In this document: piece by piece, positions 43,909 through 54,294 of the stretch | Numbering within the stretch: the stretch's first letter is position 1 | Layout of the letters: every line of letters begins with the position of its first letter | Origin: Gammaproteobacteria bacterium | GTDB lineage: Bacteria; Pseudomonadota; Gammaproteobacteria; Eutrophobiales; Eutrophobiaceae | Length of the DNA stretch: 64,000 nt | Assembly (NCBI GenBank): GCA_004297165.1 | Contig: SCUJ01000006.1 | Coordinates: 868,001 to 932,000 of the forward strand | Reading direction: 5' to 3' | Program-made: the position numbers and the translations under genes | The notes under the pieces: generated by a model | Told to the model about the DNA's origin: nothing | The model's database searches: none | The model's input: the letters and a program-made list of their open reading frames with translations, nothing else

Positions 43909-44535
43909 TTATTTATACCATTGATTGACGCTATCCAAATCATCTAACCCCATGATCGGGCCATACATCACGCTACCCAGATCTGAAGATGCTTCGTAAC
44001 CATACAGATGGTAACCGAGTGCTTTATTAACCAGCTTAGTAGCCCTGTCCAACATCAGTCCTGAATTCGGGGGCTCTCCAAAGCTAACAGGGTCTATTCG
44101 TGCCAGGGACATCACAGTCAGGCGCGGCTTGAAGAAGTGTTTGGAGAACAAAAACCGTAGACTGAAGTCTGCAGAGTTCATGTCGCCGGGAATGATAATG
44201 ATGGCTGGAGCATTTGAATTCGAACTGGCGCGTAACTTTTCAGCAATGATTTCACCGGACTTGGCAATCTCCTCAACAATGAACTGTTTGTGTTGCTTAT
44301 CGAAATGTTTGGCATCCAAGCCCATTTCAGTTGTTGTTTTAACGCGCACACCGTGTTGTTCTTGCAGGCGTTTTTCGAGTTCGGCCACGAGAGAAGTCTT
44401 CGCTCCGAATACAGGGATTATAAAGATCCCGACTGGTTCATCTGAATAGTCCTGGTTGCCAAGTCTGGGCTCCACTACAGGCTGTGAAACACAACCTGAA
44501 AGTATCAAGAGAAAAGTACAGCAGAGCATCCTCAT
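43909..44535 (-). CDS. Lipoprotein resembling archaemetzincin without the zinc motif
   Basis: The 208-residue protein has a lipobox (LLILSGC, about Cys15). The body resembles archaemetzincin peptidases: VGIFIIPVFGAKTSLVAELE, PRLTVMSLARIDP and SVMYGPIMGLDDLD. Where those have HExxHxxGxxHC, this protein reads NKALGYHLYGYE, so the zinc ligands and catalytic Glu are missing. It is likely a non-catalytic derivative at the membrane. The homology is my reading and needs a profile search. Confidence 0.6.
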   Translation of the reverse strand: MRMLCCTFLLILSGCVSQPVVEPRLGNQDYSDEPVGIFIIPVFGAKTSLVAELEKRLQEQHGVRVKTTTEMGLDAKHFDKQHKQFIVEEIAKSGEIIAEKLRASSNSNAPAIIIIPGDMNSADFSLRFLFSKHFFKPRLTVMSLARIDPVSFGEPPNSGLMLDRATKLVNKALGYHLYGYEASSDLGSVMYGPIMGLDDLDSVNQWYK

Positions 44536-44640
44536 AAACGTATTCTCCTTTACGTTATTGCCTTTAATATATCCGTGAGATTCTCAAAGGCTTAACCCGG
44601 CACGGGGTATGCCGACATTAATGTTCTGGGACTCCAGAGA

Positions 44641-45126
44641 TTACAGCAGGAAGGGTATCAACCGCCCCATCACTATTACCCCCGCCCAGATGAAGAGTGA
44701 CAATCCGGCGATAAGTTTGGCGGTGCCATCGGCCTGCTCGCCGTCAGGGAGGCTGGAAAGCTTCCCATGCTTTGAGAGCCAGAACCAGATTGCGTTGAGG
44801 CCGCCGAGGACGATCAACGACATTTTGATCCGGAACGCGGTATTGGGGGCATAGTTGAACGGATTCGAGGCGAAAAAGGCGAATCCGGTGAAGACCACGA
44901 CCACGAATGCGCCGATAATCAACGGGGTGAAGGACAGGGCCGGACGCATCGGGATGAACCGGGCGATGCCAAGCACCCGGAGATCGATCACAAGCAGACC
45001 GCCGAACATCACGCAAAGACCCATGAAATGCAGCGTCTCGAACAGCGGAAAGACCCAGATGACATCGCGCGTCACTTCCGCCAGCCAGGTGGCTTCGAGC
45101 CAATTCAGAAATCCCGTCTCTGCCAT
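44641..45126 (-). CDS. DUF6644-like four-helix membrane protein
   Basis: The 161-residue protein has four predicted membrane helices and the family-like opening FLNWLEATWLAEVTRDVIWVFPLFETLHFMGLCVMFGGLLVIDLRVLG. His in ETLHFMG could ligate haem, as in related membrane proteins, but this is unproven. It begins two bases after the stop of the upstream paralogue. Function unknown. Confidence 0.75.
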   Translation of the reverse strand: MAETGFLNWLEATWLAEVTRDVIWVFPLFETLHFMGLCVMFGGLLVIDLRVLGIARFIPMRPALSFTPLIIGAFVVVVFTGFAFFASNPFNYAPNTAFRIKMSLIVLGGLNAIWFWLSKHGKLSSLPDGEQADGTAKLIAGLSLFIWAGVIVMGRLIPFLL

Positions 45127-45128
45127 GG

Positions 45129-45590
45129 CTATTTCTCCACACCGATGTAGGCGGTCAGGCGTCCCGCGGTGATCGCGCCAAACCAGCAAAACAGGGAAAA
45201 TGCGGCTGTCATTTTAGCCCCCTTCGTGATCGCCTGATCGCGAAGCTGGCGCAACAGCACCCACAGGGCGATGACGCCGAGTATGATCAGCAGGATCTTT
45301 ATCTGAAAGACAGTCTGAAAGAAAAAACGGTCGGCATCGGCGCTGAAGAGCAGAAATCCGGAGAGGAAGTTCAGAAAGAAGCCGATCCAGGCGATGGTAA
45401 ACAGATTGTCGATGCTGCTTATCGGTATGCGTGAGGCGAATCCAAGCACCCTCAAGTCGAGCATGGTGATGATGCCGATCACGATAGCCATGCCAATGGC
45501 GTGACTCGCGAGTATGAGCGGATATCCCCACATCGATTCGCGGACCCAGACACCCAGACCGCTTTCTTCCAGCCAGATTAGAGATTCCAC
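45129..45590 (-). CDS. DUF6644-like four-helix membrane protein, paralogue
   Basis: The 153-residue protein has four helices and the same layout as its neighbour: LIWLEESGLGVWVRESMWGYPLILASHAIGMAIVIGIITMLDLRVLG. The His in LASHAIGM aligns with that of the paralogue. The two form a tight operon and may make a heterodimer. Family members often lie near oxidoreductases. AGGGGGCTGCGTGGA upstream is a plausible ribosome site. Confidence 0.75.
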   Translation of the reverse strand: MESLIWLEESGLGVWVRESMWGYPLILASHAIGMAIVIGIITMLDLRVLGFASRIPISSIDNLFTIAWIGFFLNFLSGFLLFSADADRFFFQTVFQIKILLIILGVIALWVLLRQLRDQAITKGAKMTAAFSLFCWFGAITAGRLTAYIGVEK

Positions 45591-45727
45591 GCAGCCCCCT
45601 CCCCTTGTGGAAAGGCGCCTCAGCGCCCATGGTTTTATTCATTTAATATATTCCCAAAATGTCACATTTCGCAAGAAAATATATTCTGGTTGACATGCCC
45701 TTGGTGAGAAGTCCGGGAAGGATTTAT

Positions 45728-48700
45728 TCAGTACTTCGACAATCTCTCCCGGATGTCGATCTGCTCAACATTATCAAATTCCCGCAGATAACGAATCTCG
45801 CGCCGCGTTCGCATGGCGACGGGCAGGCCGTTGCGGAGCAGGATGCGGTTGCCGGATATCGCCGGGATGCGTTCTCCGGGCAGGAGGATACCGGTGAGGT
45901 TGAGCGGATCCGCCGCGGAAATCGCGATATCGGGCAGGTTCTCCGTACGGCTCTGCCTCCGCAATAACGGGACCGCCTCCGGCAGTGCGAACTGCTCCCC
46001 GCTCCAACCCGCCACGAAGCGCCCGCCGCGGATCTCGCCCCGCGCCTCGAACCGGCGATAGACATACAGCAGGTCGCGCCATGGCGGCAGGCCGTGCTCC
46101 CGCGCCAAAGCGGCGCGAAAGACCACGCCATACCGGTGCAGCAGGACCCAGCCGATCTGTTCCAGGGATTCGAGGTCGCGACTCAACCACCCGCCCGCGG
46201 GTACGGATTGCGGGACCGGTCCCCGGATCAGCGACCAGCGTCCGGCGCGATCGATGCCGGCGAAGGCGTCGTGCCTGCGTGCGGCATAATACGGCCGGGG
46301 TCGTTCTGATCGCTTTTTTGCCGCAGGTATAATCAGCGCCCGTAGACCGGCGAAATTATCCGAGGTCGCCAGACCGCGGGCCGAGAGTTCCGCCAACGCA
46401 CCTTCCACATGAGTGCGCAAAAGGCCGGTACGCCGGACCAGATCGCTGAAGAACATGGCGCCTTCTTCCAGGAGCAGGGCATGAATCCGCTCGGCATTCG
46501 ACGTTAGCAGGATCTCTTCCGGCGGCGCCCCGCGCCAGCATTCCAACCCCGCGCGTCCCAGCAGGGCGATGGGAGTGTTGCGCAACAGTCCGGACTTGCC
46601 GCTCCCGGCCTGTTCGCGATGCAGGCGCAGCCAGGAGACCTGTCCGGATCCGCACAGGTTATCCAGATAGAGGCTGAGATAACCCCGGACCCGCGCCGGC
46701 AGGACCTCCCGTTCCCACAAGGCTGCCGGGATGGAAAATCCCTCCAGTTGATAGAGCACGGCGGCGAGTCCCGCTTCGCCTTCGAGGGGTTCTTCGAGGT
46801 GTTGCCAGCGGACCAGGAAACGCAGGTAATCCGCCGTGGCAACCGCCTGGGTCGCAGCGCGCAGGTCCTTGATCGTGTAGCGATGCATCCGGGCCAGCAG
46901 CCCCCGCTCGCACCATTGTTGATCCGTCGCGCCGGGTGCGAACCGGCCCTGCATCGCATAGCCTTCATTCTGCAACCAGAGCAGCGCGGCCTGCACGGGA
47001 CCGATGGGTGTCTCCAGGCGCTGGACCAATTCCTCTGCGGTCACCGGTCCCACTCCCTCCAGCCGGGCGCGGATGAGTTCCACCAGGGCCTGGTCCCTCT
47101 CCCAAGTCCGGTCTTCGGTCTGCGGCGCCGGCGGGATAGGCGGATCGAGATGCGCGCTGGAGAAGACCGCGAGGCATTGCCGCAGGCGTTCGGCGCAGAC
47201 CAGCAGCCGCTGTTGCCCGGTATCGAGACAGGTAGCCCGCCGCCCCCGGATCAGCTCGTCCAGCCAGGGCCTGCCGTCCTGATGCAACGGGTTATCTCCG
47301 CCGGCTTCCGCAACGGTCATGAAACCCAGCATCAGCAGGGCGTCATGCAGGTCATCGGCGCTCTCCACAACCGGCCAGGCCTCGGCCCGCACCGCGGCGA
47401 TCGCCTCCTCGCCAAGGCTGCCGAGCGCTGCCGCCTCGGCCGGATCGAGATAACGCCGGGCCTGTACGTTCTGGGTGCGACGTTCCTCCAGGGGGGCATC
47501 GTCCAGAAAGGCATAGGGCCGCGCGTTGAGGATCCCCTGGGCGAGCGGCGATGGCGAGTTCAACTCCCGGCACGAGATCTCTACTGCGCCGGTGGCGCAG
47601 CGTTCAAGCAACGTTTCCAAACCGTCGATGTCCATCACCTCGTGCAGACAATCGTGAACGGTCTGATCCACCAGCGGGTGGGAGGGGATCTCGCGCTCGC
47701 CTTGCAGATTTTCCTGGCACGCCAGTTGATCGGGAAAGACCACGGCCAGCAGGTCTTCCGCGTCCGCCCGCTGGAATTGCGGCGGCGTCCGGCCGCGGGT
47801 CGTGTTCCGCAAAACGGCCAGCGCGATGTTGGCGTTCCAGCGCCAGTGCGTGGGAAACATCGGCGCCGCGAGCATGGCCTGGGTGACCAGATGGCGCACG
47901 TTACCGGGGCTGACATAGCGCGTCGCCTCCTCCAGCGGAAAGCTGTGGGTCGCGCCCAGCGAAATGACGATGCTGTCCTCAAGCGCCGCAGCCTGCAACT
48001 CGAAGTTGAACTGCCGGCAGAAACGTTTGCGCAGGCCCAGACCCCAGGCCCGGTTGATCCGGATCCCGTAGGGCGAATGGATCACCATATGCTGATCCCC
48101 GGCCTCGTCGAAAAAGCGCTCGAAGATGATCCGTTCCTGTGTGGGGAGGCGCCCCAGCGCGGCGCGGGCCGCGGCCAGATACTCGCACAATTGTCCGGTT
48201 GCTTCGGGCGAGAGCCCGATTTCCGTAACCAGCCAATGTTGCGCGGCTTCCACGTCTTCCCGCAGACGGGAATCCAGCGTGTCCCGCAGGCCCGATACGG
48301 CGCGGCTCAGGAGGTCGCTGCGGCCCGGCGCCTCGCCCAGCCAGAAAGGGATGTTCGGCGGGCGATCGCCGGCATCCGCCACGCGGAGCCGGCCCGACTC
48401 GATCTTGAGAATGGAATAGGAGGCGTTGCCGAGCTGAAAGGTGTCGCCCGGCAGACTCTCGAAGGCGAAGTCCTCGGTGACCGTACCGATGGGGTGCCCT
48501 TCGGGTTCCAGCACCACCACATATTCGAACTGATCGGGGATTGCGCCGGCGTTGGTGACGGCGGCAAGTCGCGCCGAGCGGCGCGGCCGCAGGCGTTCGT
48601 TGACGCCATCATGGTAGAGATACCGGCCGCGCCGGCCCCGGCGGGTGGAAAAACCTTCCGCCAGCATGGTCACGATCCGATCGAAATCCGCGCGTTTCAG

Positions 48701-50017
48701 GGCGCGATAAGGCCAAGCCAGGCGCAGGCATTCATAAAGTTCCGCAACCCCGCGCTCGCCGCAGGCGACCTCGGCGATGATCTGCTGCGCCAGCACGTCC
48801 AGATGCCCCGGCGGCACGGTCAGTTCTTCCAGTTCATCCCGGCGCACCGCATCCAGCAGGGCAGTACACTCCAGCAGATCGTCACGGCTCAACGGAAACA
48901 ACCGGCCTTTCGGTAGACCGCCGAGCGTATGCCCCGAGCGGCCTACACGCTGAAGAAAGGTGGTAACCGATCCGGGCGAACCCAACTGGCAGACCAGATC
49001 CACATGGCCGATGTCGATGCCAAGTTCAAGCGACGCGGTGGCCACCAGCGCCTTGAGTCCGCCCTGCTTCAGCCGTTGCTCGGCCATGAGTCGGTGTTCC
49101 CGCGCCAGACTCCCGTGATGCGCGGTCACATGATCCGCCCCCAAGCGTTCCGCCAGTTGCCGCGCGGCCCGTTCCGCGAGTCGCCTGGTGTTGACGAAGA
49201 TCAGGGTCGAGGTATGCTGCGCCACGAGGGCCGCGAGCCGGTCGTAGATCTCGCCCCAGATCTCGTTGGACATCACTGTGGACAGCGGCGAATCCGGTAT
49301 CTCCAGCGCCAGATCCCGATCCCGCACATGACCGCAGTCCACCTCCACGCAAGGGATGGGACGATCCCCCGCCAGATACCGGGCCACGGTCGCGAGCGGT
49401 CGTTGCGTGGCCGAGAGGCCGATCCGTTGCGGCGGCCTCGCGCACAAGGATTCCAGACGCTCCAATGAGAGACTCAGATGACTGCCGCGCCGGTTGCCGA
49501 CCAGGGCATGAATTTCATCGACTATTACCGTCCGGACACTCGCCAGCATGCTTCGTCCCGACGCGCTGGTGAGCAGGATAAAGAGCGACTCCGGTGTGGT
49601 CACCAGGATGTGCGGCGGCCTCCGGCGCATGCGTTCGCGATCGCCGGCCGGGGTATCGCCGGTGCGTACTGCCGCACGGATTTGCAACTCGCTGTTTCCT
49701 TCCGCGGCAAACCTGGCGTCGATCCCCTGCAAGGGCAGTTCCAGGTTGCGGTGGATATCGTTCGACAGGGCCTTGAGGGGCGAGACGTACAGGACATAAA
49801 CCTCATTCCGCAATTCCCGCCGCAGCCCGGCGGTAACGAGACCATCAATCGCGCAGAGGAAGCCCGCCAGGGTCTTGCCGCTCCCGGTGGGGGCGGCGAT
49901 CAGGGTGTGCGTTCCGGCCCGGATGGCATCCCAGGCCCGCAACTGGGTCGGCGTCGGTCCGGCGAAGGCCGAGGCGAACCAGTCCCATACGACGGCATTG
50001 AACGGCGGGGAGGACAT
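45728..50017 (-). CDS. lhr: ATP-dependent helicase Lhr (long form)
   Basis: The 1429-residue superfamily-2 helicase has motif [13 protein letters not shown], motif Ia [11 protein letters not shown], motif II VDEIHAL, motif III LSATQRP, and motif [21 protein letters not shown] winged-helix and Lhr-specific core follow, with the long C-terminal extension of about 500 residues that defines full-length bacterial Lhr. Lhr translocates 3'-5' on single-stranded DNA and unwinds DNA-RNA hybrids in repair. The gene is monocistronic and intact. Confidence 0.93.
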   Translation of the reverse strand: MSSPPFNAVVWDWFASAFAGPTPTQLRAWDAIRAGTHTLIAAPTGSGKTLAGFLCAIDGLVTAGLRRELRNEVYVLYVSPLKALSNDIHRNLELPLQGIDARFAAEGNSELQIRAAVRTGDTPAGDRERMRRRPPHILVTTPESLFILLTSASGRSMLASVRTVIVDEIHALVGNRRGSHLSLSLERLESLCARPPQRIGLSATQRPLATVARYLAGDRPIPCVEVDCGHVRDRDLALEIPDSPLSTVMSNEIWGEIYDRLAALVAQHTSTLIFVNTRRLAERAARQLAERLGADHVTAHHGSLAREHRLMAEQRLKQGGLKALVATASLELGIDIGHVDLVCQLGSPGSVTTFLQRVGRSGHTLGGLPKGRLFPLSRDDLLECTALLDAVRRDELEELTVPPGHLDVLAQQIIAEVACGERGVAELYECLRLAWPYRALKRADFDRIVTMLAEGFSTRRGRRGRYLYHDGVNERLRPRRSARLAAVTNAGAIPDQFEYVVVLEPEGHPIGTVTEDFAFESLPGDTFQLGNASYSILKIESGRLRVADAGDRPPNIPFWLGEAPGRSDLLSRAVSGLRDTLDSRLREDVEAAQHWLVTEIGLSPEATGQLCEYLAAARAALGRLPTQERIIFERFFDEAGDQHMVIHSPYGIRINRAWGLGLRKRFCRQFNFELQAAALEDSIVISLGATHSFPLEEATRYVSPGNVRHLVTQAMLAAPMFPTHWRWNANIALAVLRNTTRGRTPPQFQRADAEDLLAVVFPDQLACQENLQGEREIPSHPLVDQTVHDCLHEVMDIDGLETLLERCATGAVEISCRELNSPSPLAQGILNARPYAFLDDAPLEERRTQNVQARRYLDPAEAAALGSLGEEAIAAVRAEAWPVVESADDLHDALLMLGFMTVAEAGGDNPLHQDGRPWLDELIRGRRATCLDTGQQRLLVCAERLRQCLAVFSSAHLDPPIPPAPQTEDRTWERDQALVELIRARLEGVGPVTAEELVQRLETPIGPVQAALLWLQNEGYAMQGRFAPGATDQQWCERGLLARMHRYTIKDLRAATQAVATADYLRFLVRWQHLEEPLEGEAGLAAVLYQLEGFSIPAALWEREVLPARVRGYLSLYLDNLCGSGQVSWLRLHREQAGSGKSGLLRNTPIALLGRAGLECWRGAPPEEILLTSNAERIHALLLEEGAMFFSDLVRRTGLLRTHVEGALAELSARGLATSDNFAGLRALIIPAAKKRSERPRPYYAARRHDAFAGIDRAGRWSLIRGPVPQSVPAGGWLSRDLESLEQIGWVLLHRYGVVFRAALAREHGLPPWRDLLYVYRRFEARGEIRGGRFVAGWSGEQFALPEAVPLLRRQSRTENLPDIAISAADPLNLTGILLPGERIPAISGNRILLRNGLPVAMRTRREIRYLREFDNVEQIDIRERLSKY

Positions 50018-50140
50018 GATCGGTTATCATAAGTGTATTTACCGTTATTTACATTCACTAGAAGGACTGCGAAAACGTCGCATTGCTATACTTTGTGAAC
50101 TCCCTGATACTGCGTATAACAAATCCTGAGGATTAAGCCG

Positions 50141-51082
50141 ATGGCTGGTGAAGCGAATCCATCCCATGCCGATACCAATGTCGTGCGCTTCGAGAAACAT
50201 CTGCGCAAGAATCTCGAAGACATCCTCGATTGCATGCCGATCGCCGTCTCCTGGGCCAACCTCGAAACCCAGGAACTCATCTACATCAACAAGACCTTCA
50301 CCCAGATGTTCGGTTATATCCTCGGCGACCATCCCACCGTCACCGACTGGATCGAGAAGACTTACATCAATCCCGATCACGTGGAACGCGCCGCGCAGAT
50401 GTGGTATCCCCATTTCGGCAGCGCCTCCATGGAGGCCATCGGCATCGATCAGGTGGAGGTCGATGTGCTCTGCAAGGACGGATCGGTCAAGACCACGCTG
50501 CTCGGGGGCATGATCCTGCCGCAGAACCGTTGGGCGCTCGCCACGTTCGTCGATATCACCGAACGCAAGAAATCGGAGTTGCAAATCCAGAAAATGGCCA
50601 TGGAAGACGCACTGACCGGGCTCGGCAACCGGCGCGCCTTCAACGATGCGTTGCGCGCCGGGATCGCCCGGGCGGATCGCCACCGGTCGCACAACGCCCT
50701 GCTGCTGCTGGATCTGGACGGTTTCAAGCAACTCAACGACACCATGGGTCACGACTGCGGCGATATCGCACTGGAGACCATCGCCAAACGCATCCTGTGC
50801 GCCACCCGCGGCGGCGATTCCGTCTACCGTCTGGGCGGCGACGAATTCGCCATCATCATCGAAAACGTCGGCGGCCTCGACGTCGCCGTCCAGGTGGCCG
50901 AACGCATACTGAAGTGCGTGGAGGTCCCCCTGGCGATCAAGGATAAAGCGGCGAATCTCGGGGTGAGCATCGGGATCAGCGTCTACCCGGACGACGCCGA
51001 CAAGGATGCCGCTCTCATCAAACTGGCCGACGAGGCCCTCTACCGGGCCAAGGCCAAGGGCCGCGGCCGCTGGGAACACTAA
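50141..51082 (+). CDS. PAS-GGDEF diguanylate cyclase
   Basis: The 313-residue cytoplasmic protein has a PAS sensor domain (about 20-145, ending ALATFVDITERKKSE). A GGDEF domain follows with intact RLGGDEFAII and an RGGD inhibitory site five residues upstream, so it should make cyclic di-GMP and be product-inhibited. CTGAGGATTAAGCCG precedes the ATG. It is divergent from lhr. The PAS ligand is unknown. Confidence 0.9.
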   Translation: MAGEANPSHADTNVVRFEKHLRKNLEDILDCMPIAVSWANLETQELIYINKTFTQMFGYILGDHPTVTDWIEKTYINPDHVERAAQMWYPHFGSASMEAIGIDQVEVDVLCKDGSVKTTLLGGMILPQNRWALATFVDITERKKSELQIQKMAMEDALTGLGNRRAFNDALRAGIARADRHRSHNALLLLDLDGFKQLNDTMGHDCGDIALETIAKRILCATRGGDSVYRLGGDEFAIIIENVGGLDVAVQVAERILKCVEVPLAIKDKAANLGVSIGISVYPDDADKDAALIKLADEALYRAKAKGRGRWEH

Positions 51083-51165
51083 TCCGGTAAAAACCGTTTG
51101 TATATCGCCGCCACATTCATGAAAATGTGGCGACATCATCCAACACAGCGAGGGGGAAATCTTTT

Positions 51166-51996
51166 ATGCCAAGCAAACAAATCGAAACAGGCCGGGAACT
51201 GAATGCGGCCGGGGAACAACGCCGGACCCTGCTCAAAGGCGCCGGCGCGGCGCTGACCTGGGGGGCCTTGTGCTCGGTCCTCGGCGTGGCGCTGCCGCGA
51301 GGCGTGCGCGCCGATGGCGTCATCGGCAAACGCTGTCTGACCATACTTTATAACGCCGGTCCCGATGTGACCTTCAATTTCGACTATTACCGCGACAACC
51401 ACCTGACCATGATCATGAAGTTGTTCGGCAACTCCATCAAACGCTTCGAGTTGCGCAAGCCCGTTGCCCAGCCCGAAGGGGCCCCGCCGGCCGCCTTCGT
51501 CGCCGCCGTCAACATCTGGGTGAACGACAACGCCGCCTTCGACGCGGGCAATGCCCAGCACGGCCAGACCATGGTCGATGACATCAAGAACTTCACCAGC
51601 ACCAACGCCGTGATCCAGAACGACGAGGTCTGGGGCGAAATGGGCGGCGATCTCGCCAGCCCCCAGATTGGGGCGCGCTGCATGACCATCGTCTATCCGG
51701 CGGCGGAAGGCGCGGTGTGGAACGCGGACTACTACCGCGACAATCACATGCCGCTGATCATGCGCCTCTACACCACGGAGGCCATCAGCCGGTTCGAGAT
51801 CCGCAAGGGCATCAGCGCGATGGACGGGACTGCCCCGCCCTATGCCGGTTGCGTGAATTTCTACATCGCCGATCAGGCGAAATTCGAGGCCGCGGGGGCG
51901 CAACACAGCCAGGCCCTGCGGGATGACGTCAAGAACTTCTCCAGCGTCATGCCATCCGTTCTCGCCACCGATATCGTCGGGCTCGCCAACACCTGA
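51166..51996 (+). CDS. Tat-exported protein with two EthD-like domains
   Basis: The 276-residue protein has a twin-arginine-like signal (EQRRTLLKGAGAALTWGALCSVLG). Two copies of an EthD/dimeric alpha-beta barrel unit follow, each with a CLTILYNAG or CMTIVYPAA strand, DYYRDNH, FELRK or FEIRK, and VKNFSS or IKNFTS near its end. The duplication makes an internal pseudo-dimer. EthD-fold proteins are often accessory to catabolic oxidation. GGGGGAAATCTTTT supports the start. A strong terminator follows. Confidence 0.8.
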   Translation: MPSKQIETGRELNAAGEQRRTLLKGAGAALTWGALCSVLGVALPRGVRADGVIGKRCLTILYNAGPDVTFNFDYYRDNHLTMIMKLFGNSIKRFELRKPVAQPEGAPPAAFVAAVNIWVNDNAAFDAGNAQHGQTMVDDIKNFTSTNAVIQNDEVWGEMGGDLASPQIGARCMTIVYPAAEGAVWNADYYRDNHMPLIMRLYTTEAISRFEIRKGISAMDGTAPPYAGCVNFYIADQAKFEAAGAQHSQALRDDVKNFSSVMPSVLATDIVGLANT

Positions 51997-52015
51997 TCCG
52001 ACCGGGCACAACAAG

Positions 52016-52048
52016 CCGGGATGATCTGACGATCATCCCGGTTTTTTT
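52016..52048. terminator. Strong intrinsic terminator between convergent genes
   Basis: CCGGGATGATC and GATCATCCCGG form a perfect 11-bp stem with a TGAC loop, followed by seven T residues. It lies 20 bases after the EthD-protein stop and overlaps the end of the convergent PQQ dehydrogenase. Confidence 0.9.
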
Positions 52049-54140
52049 ATTCTTCTTTTTCCGGAACCAGCTCCTCGATGATATAACTGCCGATGTCGTG
52101 CATGTCGTCTGCCGACAGCGCGACGCTGAAATTGGGCATGGCGTTGCGCCCGGTATTCAACACATTCATGACGGAGGCGATGGTGAGCGCGGTGGTGAGC
52201 CGCGCCCCGCCAAGCTCCGTGCCCTCGCCATCCTCGCCGTGACAGTAGACGCAGGATTGCAGATACAGCGTTTTACCGTGTCCCCGATCCGCGGTCCGCT
52301 CCGGCACTGCGATCGTTGCGGCCGCAGCTACCGCGGGTCCCGTGGGCTGGGGCGGCAACGGATTCAAGGCGCCCTTGAGCGAGAACAGCCAGATGGCATC
52401 GCCGCGCGTGCCGTTGTCGCGCGCGCCGCCGGCGTAGGCGGCGATGTACTGATCGCCCCGGTATTCGAAACTTGAGATCCCCGTGTTGATCCCGGAATCG
52501 GTGAGGAATTCCCATCTGGTCTTCCCGGTGCGTTTGTCCATCGCCATCAACCTGCCGTCATTGCGTCCGACGAAGACCAGCCCGCCCGCGGTCGCAAGCG
52601 ATCCGCTGCGGCAGCGATCCGCCCACTGGCGCTGCCAGACGATCCGGTTGGTCCGCACATCCAGCGCGGTATAAATCCCGCGCCGCGTCATGACGGGGTG
52701 CGCCCAGGACCCGCCGAAGAAATGCCTGTCATAGGAGGGTTCATCGTATTGCGTGTCGTTCGCCCGCGCCCCGGCGGCGGCATCGTTCGCGCACATATAC
52801 AACAGATGCGTTTCCGGATCGTAGGAACTCGGCGGCCAGTTCACGGCGGTGAGCGGTTTGTAGATGACCGCCTCCTCGAAGAACGGGGTGAAGATCCGGC
52901 CCTGATTGACCAGATCCACGTTCTCCGGCGCGATATCGATGTGTTGCGGCGCGACGGCATCGCCGACTGGGTAGGGTTGCGTGGGCGCCGTGGCCTGTCG
53001 CGGTTCCTGCGGCACGGGCCGCTCCTCCATCCCGAGCAGCGGTTCGCCCGTCTCCCGATCGAGCAGATAGACCCAGCCGGTCTTGCCGGCGTGGGCGATG
53101 CCCTTGCGCATCCTGCCATCGATCTCGGCATCGAAGAGGATCACCGGATTGGCGGCGTCGTAATCCCAGATATCGTGATGGACCTCCTGAAAATGCCAGC
53201 GGTATTTGCCGGTCGCGATCTCGATCGCCATGATCGAATCGCTGAAGAGATTGTCGCCCGGCCGCACGGCGGCCCCGAGGTCCGGGGCCGGATTGCCGGT
53301 GCCGAAATAAAGCAGTCCGAGTTTCGGGTCCACCGCCGGCGTCATCCAGATCGAGGCCCCGCCGTATTTCCAACTGTCGTTGTCGGCGGGCCAGGTTTCG
53401 GATCCAGGTTCGCCGGGCGCCGGGATGGTGTAATAGGTCCAGAGCAGCGCGCCGTCTTTCGCGGAATAGGCCTTGATGCGTCCCCTGGTCCCCATATCAG
53501 CGCCGGCGAAACCGACGATCACCATGCCGTTGTAATAGAGCGGCGCGCTGGTGATGCTGAAGCCGATCCCGACGGGCTCCGCCTGTATCGACCAGACCAC
53601 TTCACCGCTCCGCTGATCGAGCGCCACGAGTTTCGCGTCGAGCTGGCCGTGAAAGATCCTGCCCTCCCCGATCCCCACGCCGCGATTCACCCAGGCGCAG
53701 CAGACCTGCACATTCTTCGGCTCGAGTTTCGCCTTGTAAGTCCACAACAGTTTCCCGGTGTCGATGGCGATGGCGAAGACATCGTTCTCGCCCGTGGCAA
53801 TGTAGAGGACGCCCTCATGGACCAGGGGCTGCCCCTGATTGTTGTGGGTTGGCCCCAACCCAGAGCCCAGGCTCGCTCGCCACACGCCTTTCAGTCCCGC
53901 AATATTTTCAGTGTTGATCTGCGCCAGCGGAGAATAACGTTGATTGAAGAGATTGCCGCCGTTGGTCAGCCAGCCCGCCTGCGGATCGGCGCGCAATTCC
54001 CCGGCGCTGAAGGCCGGCGCCGGCGAGATATTTTCATCAGCGACAGCGGCAACGGCGCAAGACATCAGTAGTGCGATGCACAACCAGCGCGGGAGTATTT
54101 TTTCTTGCAGAAGGATCGTTTTTGTTATTGTCATGCGCAT
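52047..54140 (-). CDS. PQQ-dependent alcohol dehydrogenase, quinohaemoprotein
   Basis: The 697-residue protein has a signal (PRWLCIALLMSCAVAAVADE), a quinoprotein propeller and a C-terminal haem CVYCH at about 630-634. VCCAWVNRG supplies the vicinal Cys, GTGNPAPD the Asn ligand, and IWDYD (about 326-328) the catalytic and extra Asp. Where relatives have the Glu metal ligand (GxEFGxRG) it reads ADMGTRG, so the ligand may be Asp. GGGGGACAGATC selects the ATG; the frame is open 31 codons upstream. Substrate unknown. Confidence 0.9.
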   Translation of the reverse strand: MRMTITKTILLQEKILPRWLCIALLMSCAVAAVADENISPAPAFSAGELRADPQAGWLTNGGNLFNQRYSPLAQINTENIAGLKGVWRASLGSGLGPTHNNQGQPLVHEGVLYIATGENDVFAIAIDTGKLLWTYKAKLEPKNVQVCCAWVNRGVGIGEGRIFHGQLDAKLVALDQRSGEVVWSIQAEPVGIGFSITSAPLYYNGMVIVGFAGADMGTRGRIKAYSAKDGALLWTYYTIPAPGEPGSETWPADNDSWKYGGASIWMTPAVDPKLGLLYFGTGNPAPDLGAAVRPGDNLFSDSIMAIEIATGKYRWHFQEVHHDIWDYDAANPVILFDAEIDGRMRKGIAHAGKTGWVYLLDRETGEPLLGMEERPVPQEPRQATAPTQPYPVGDAVAPQHIDIAPENVDLVNQGRIFTPFFEEAVIYKPLTAVNWPPSSYDPETHLLYMCANDAAAGARANDTQYDEPSYDRHFFGGSWAHPVMTRRGIYTALDVRTNRIVWQRQWADRCRSGSLATAGGLVFVGRNDGRLMAMDKRTGKTRWEFLTDSGINTGISSFEYRGDQYIAAYAGGARDNGTRGDAIWLFSLKGALNPLPPQPTGPAVAAAATIAVPERTADRGHGKTLYLQSCVYCHGEDGEGTELGGARLTTALTIASVMNVLNTGRNAMPNFSVALSADDMHDIGSYIIEELVPEKEE

Positions 54141-54294
54141 GATCTGTCCCCCGGAAGTTATATGGCGTTCTATAACAGAATAGCCGAATTGGCGGAAGAA
54201 ATTCCAACTGCCGTGGATCCTCATTTCTTGCAATATCCCCGCGTAATATCCGGCCTACACTCTCATCAGCAGTTCACTGAGGTAATGGTGATCC

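Noticed and set aside
46619-48916. Long frame (765 codons) opposite lhr
   Set aside because: It has no recognisable domain and lies wholly inside the intact helicase gene.
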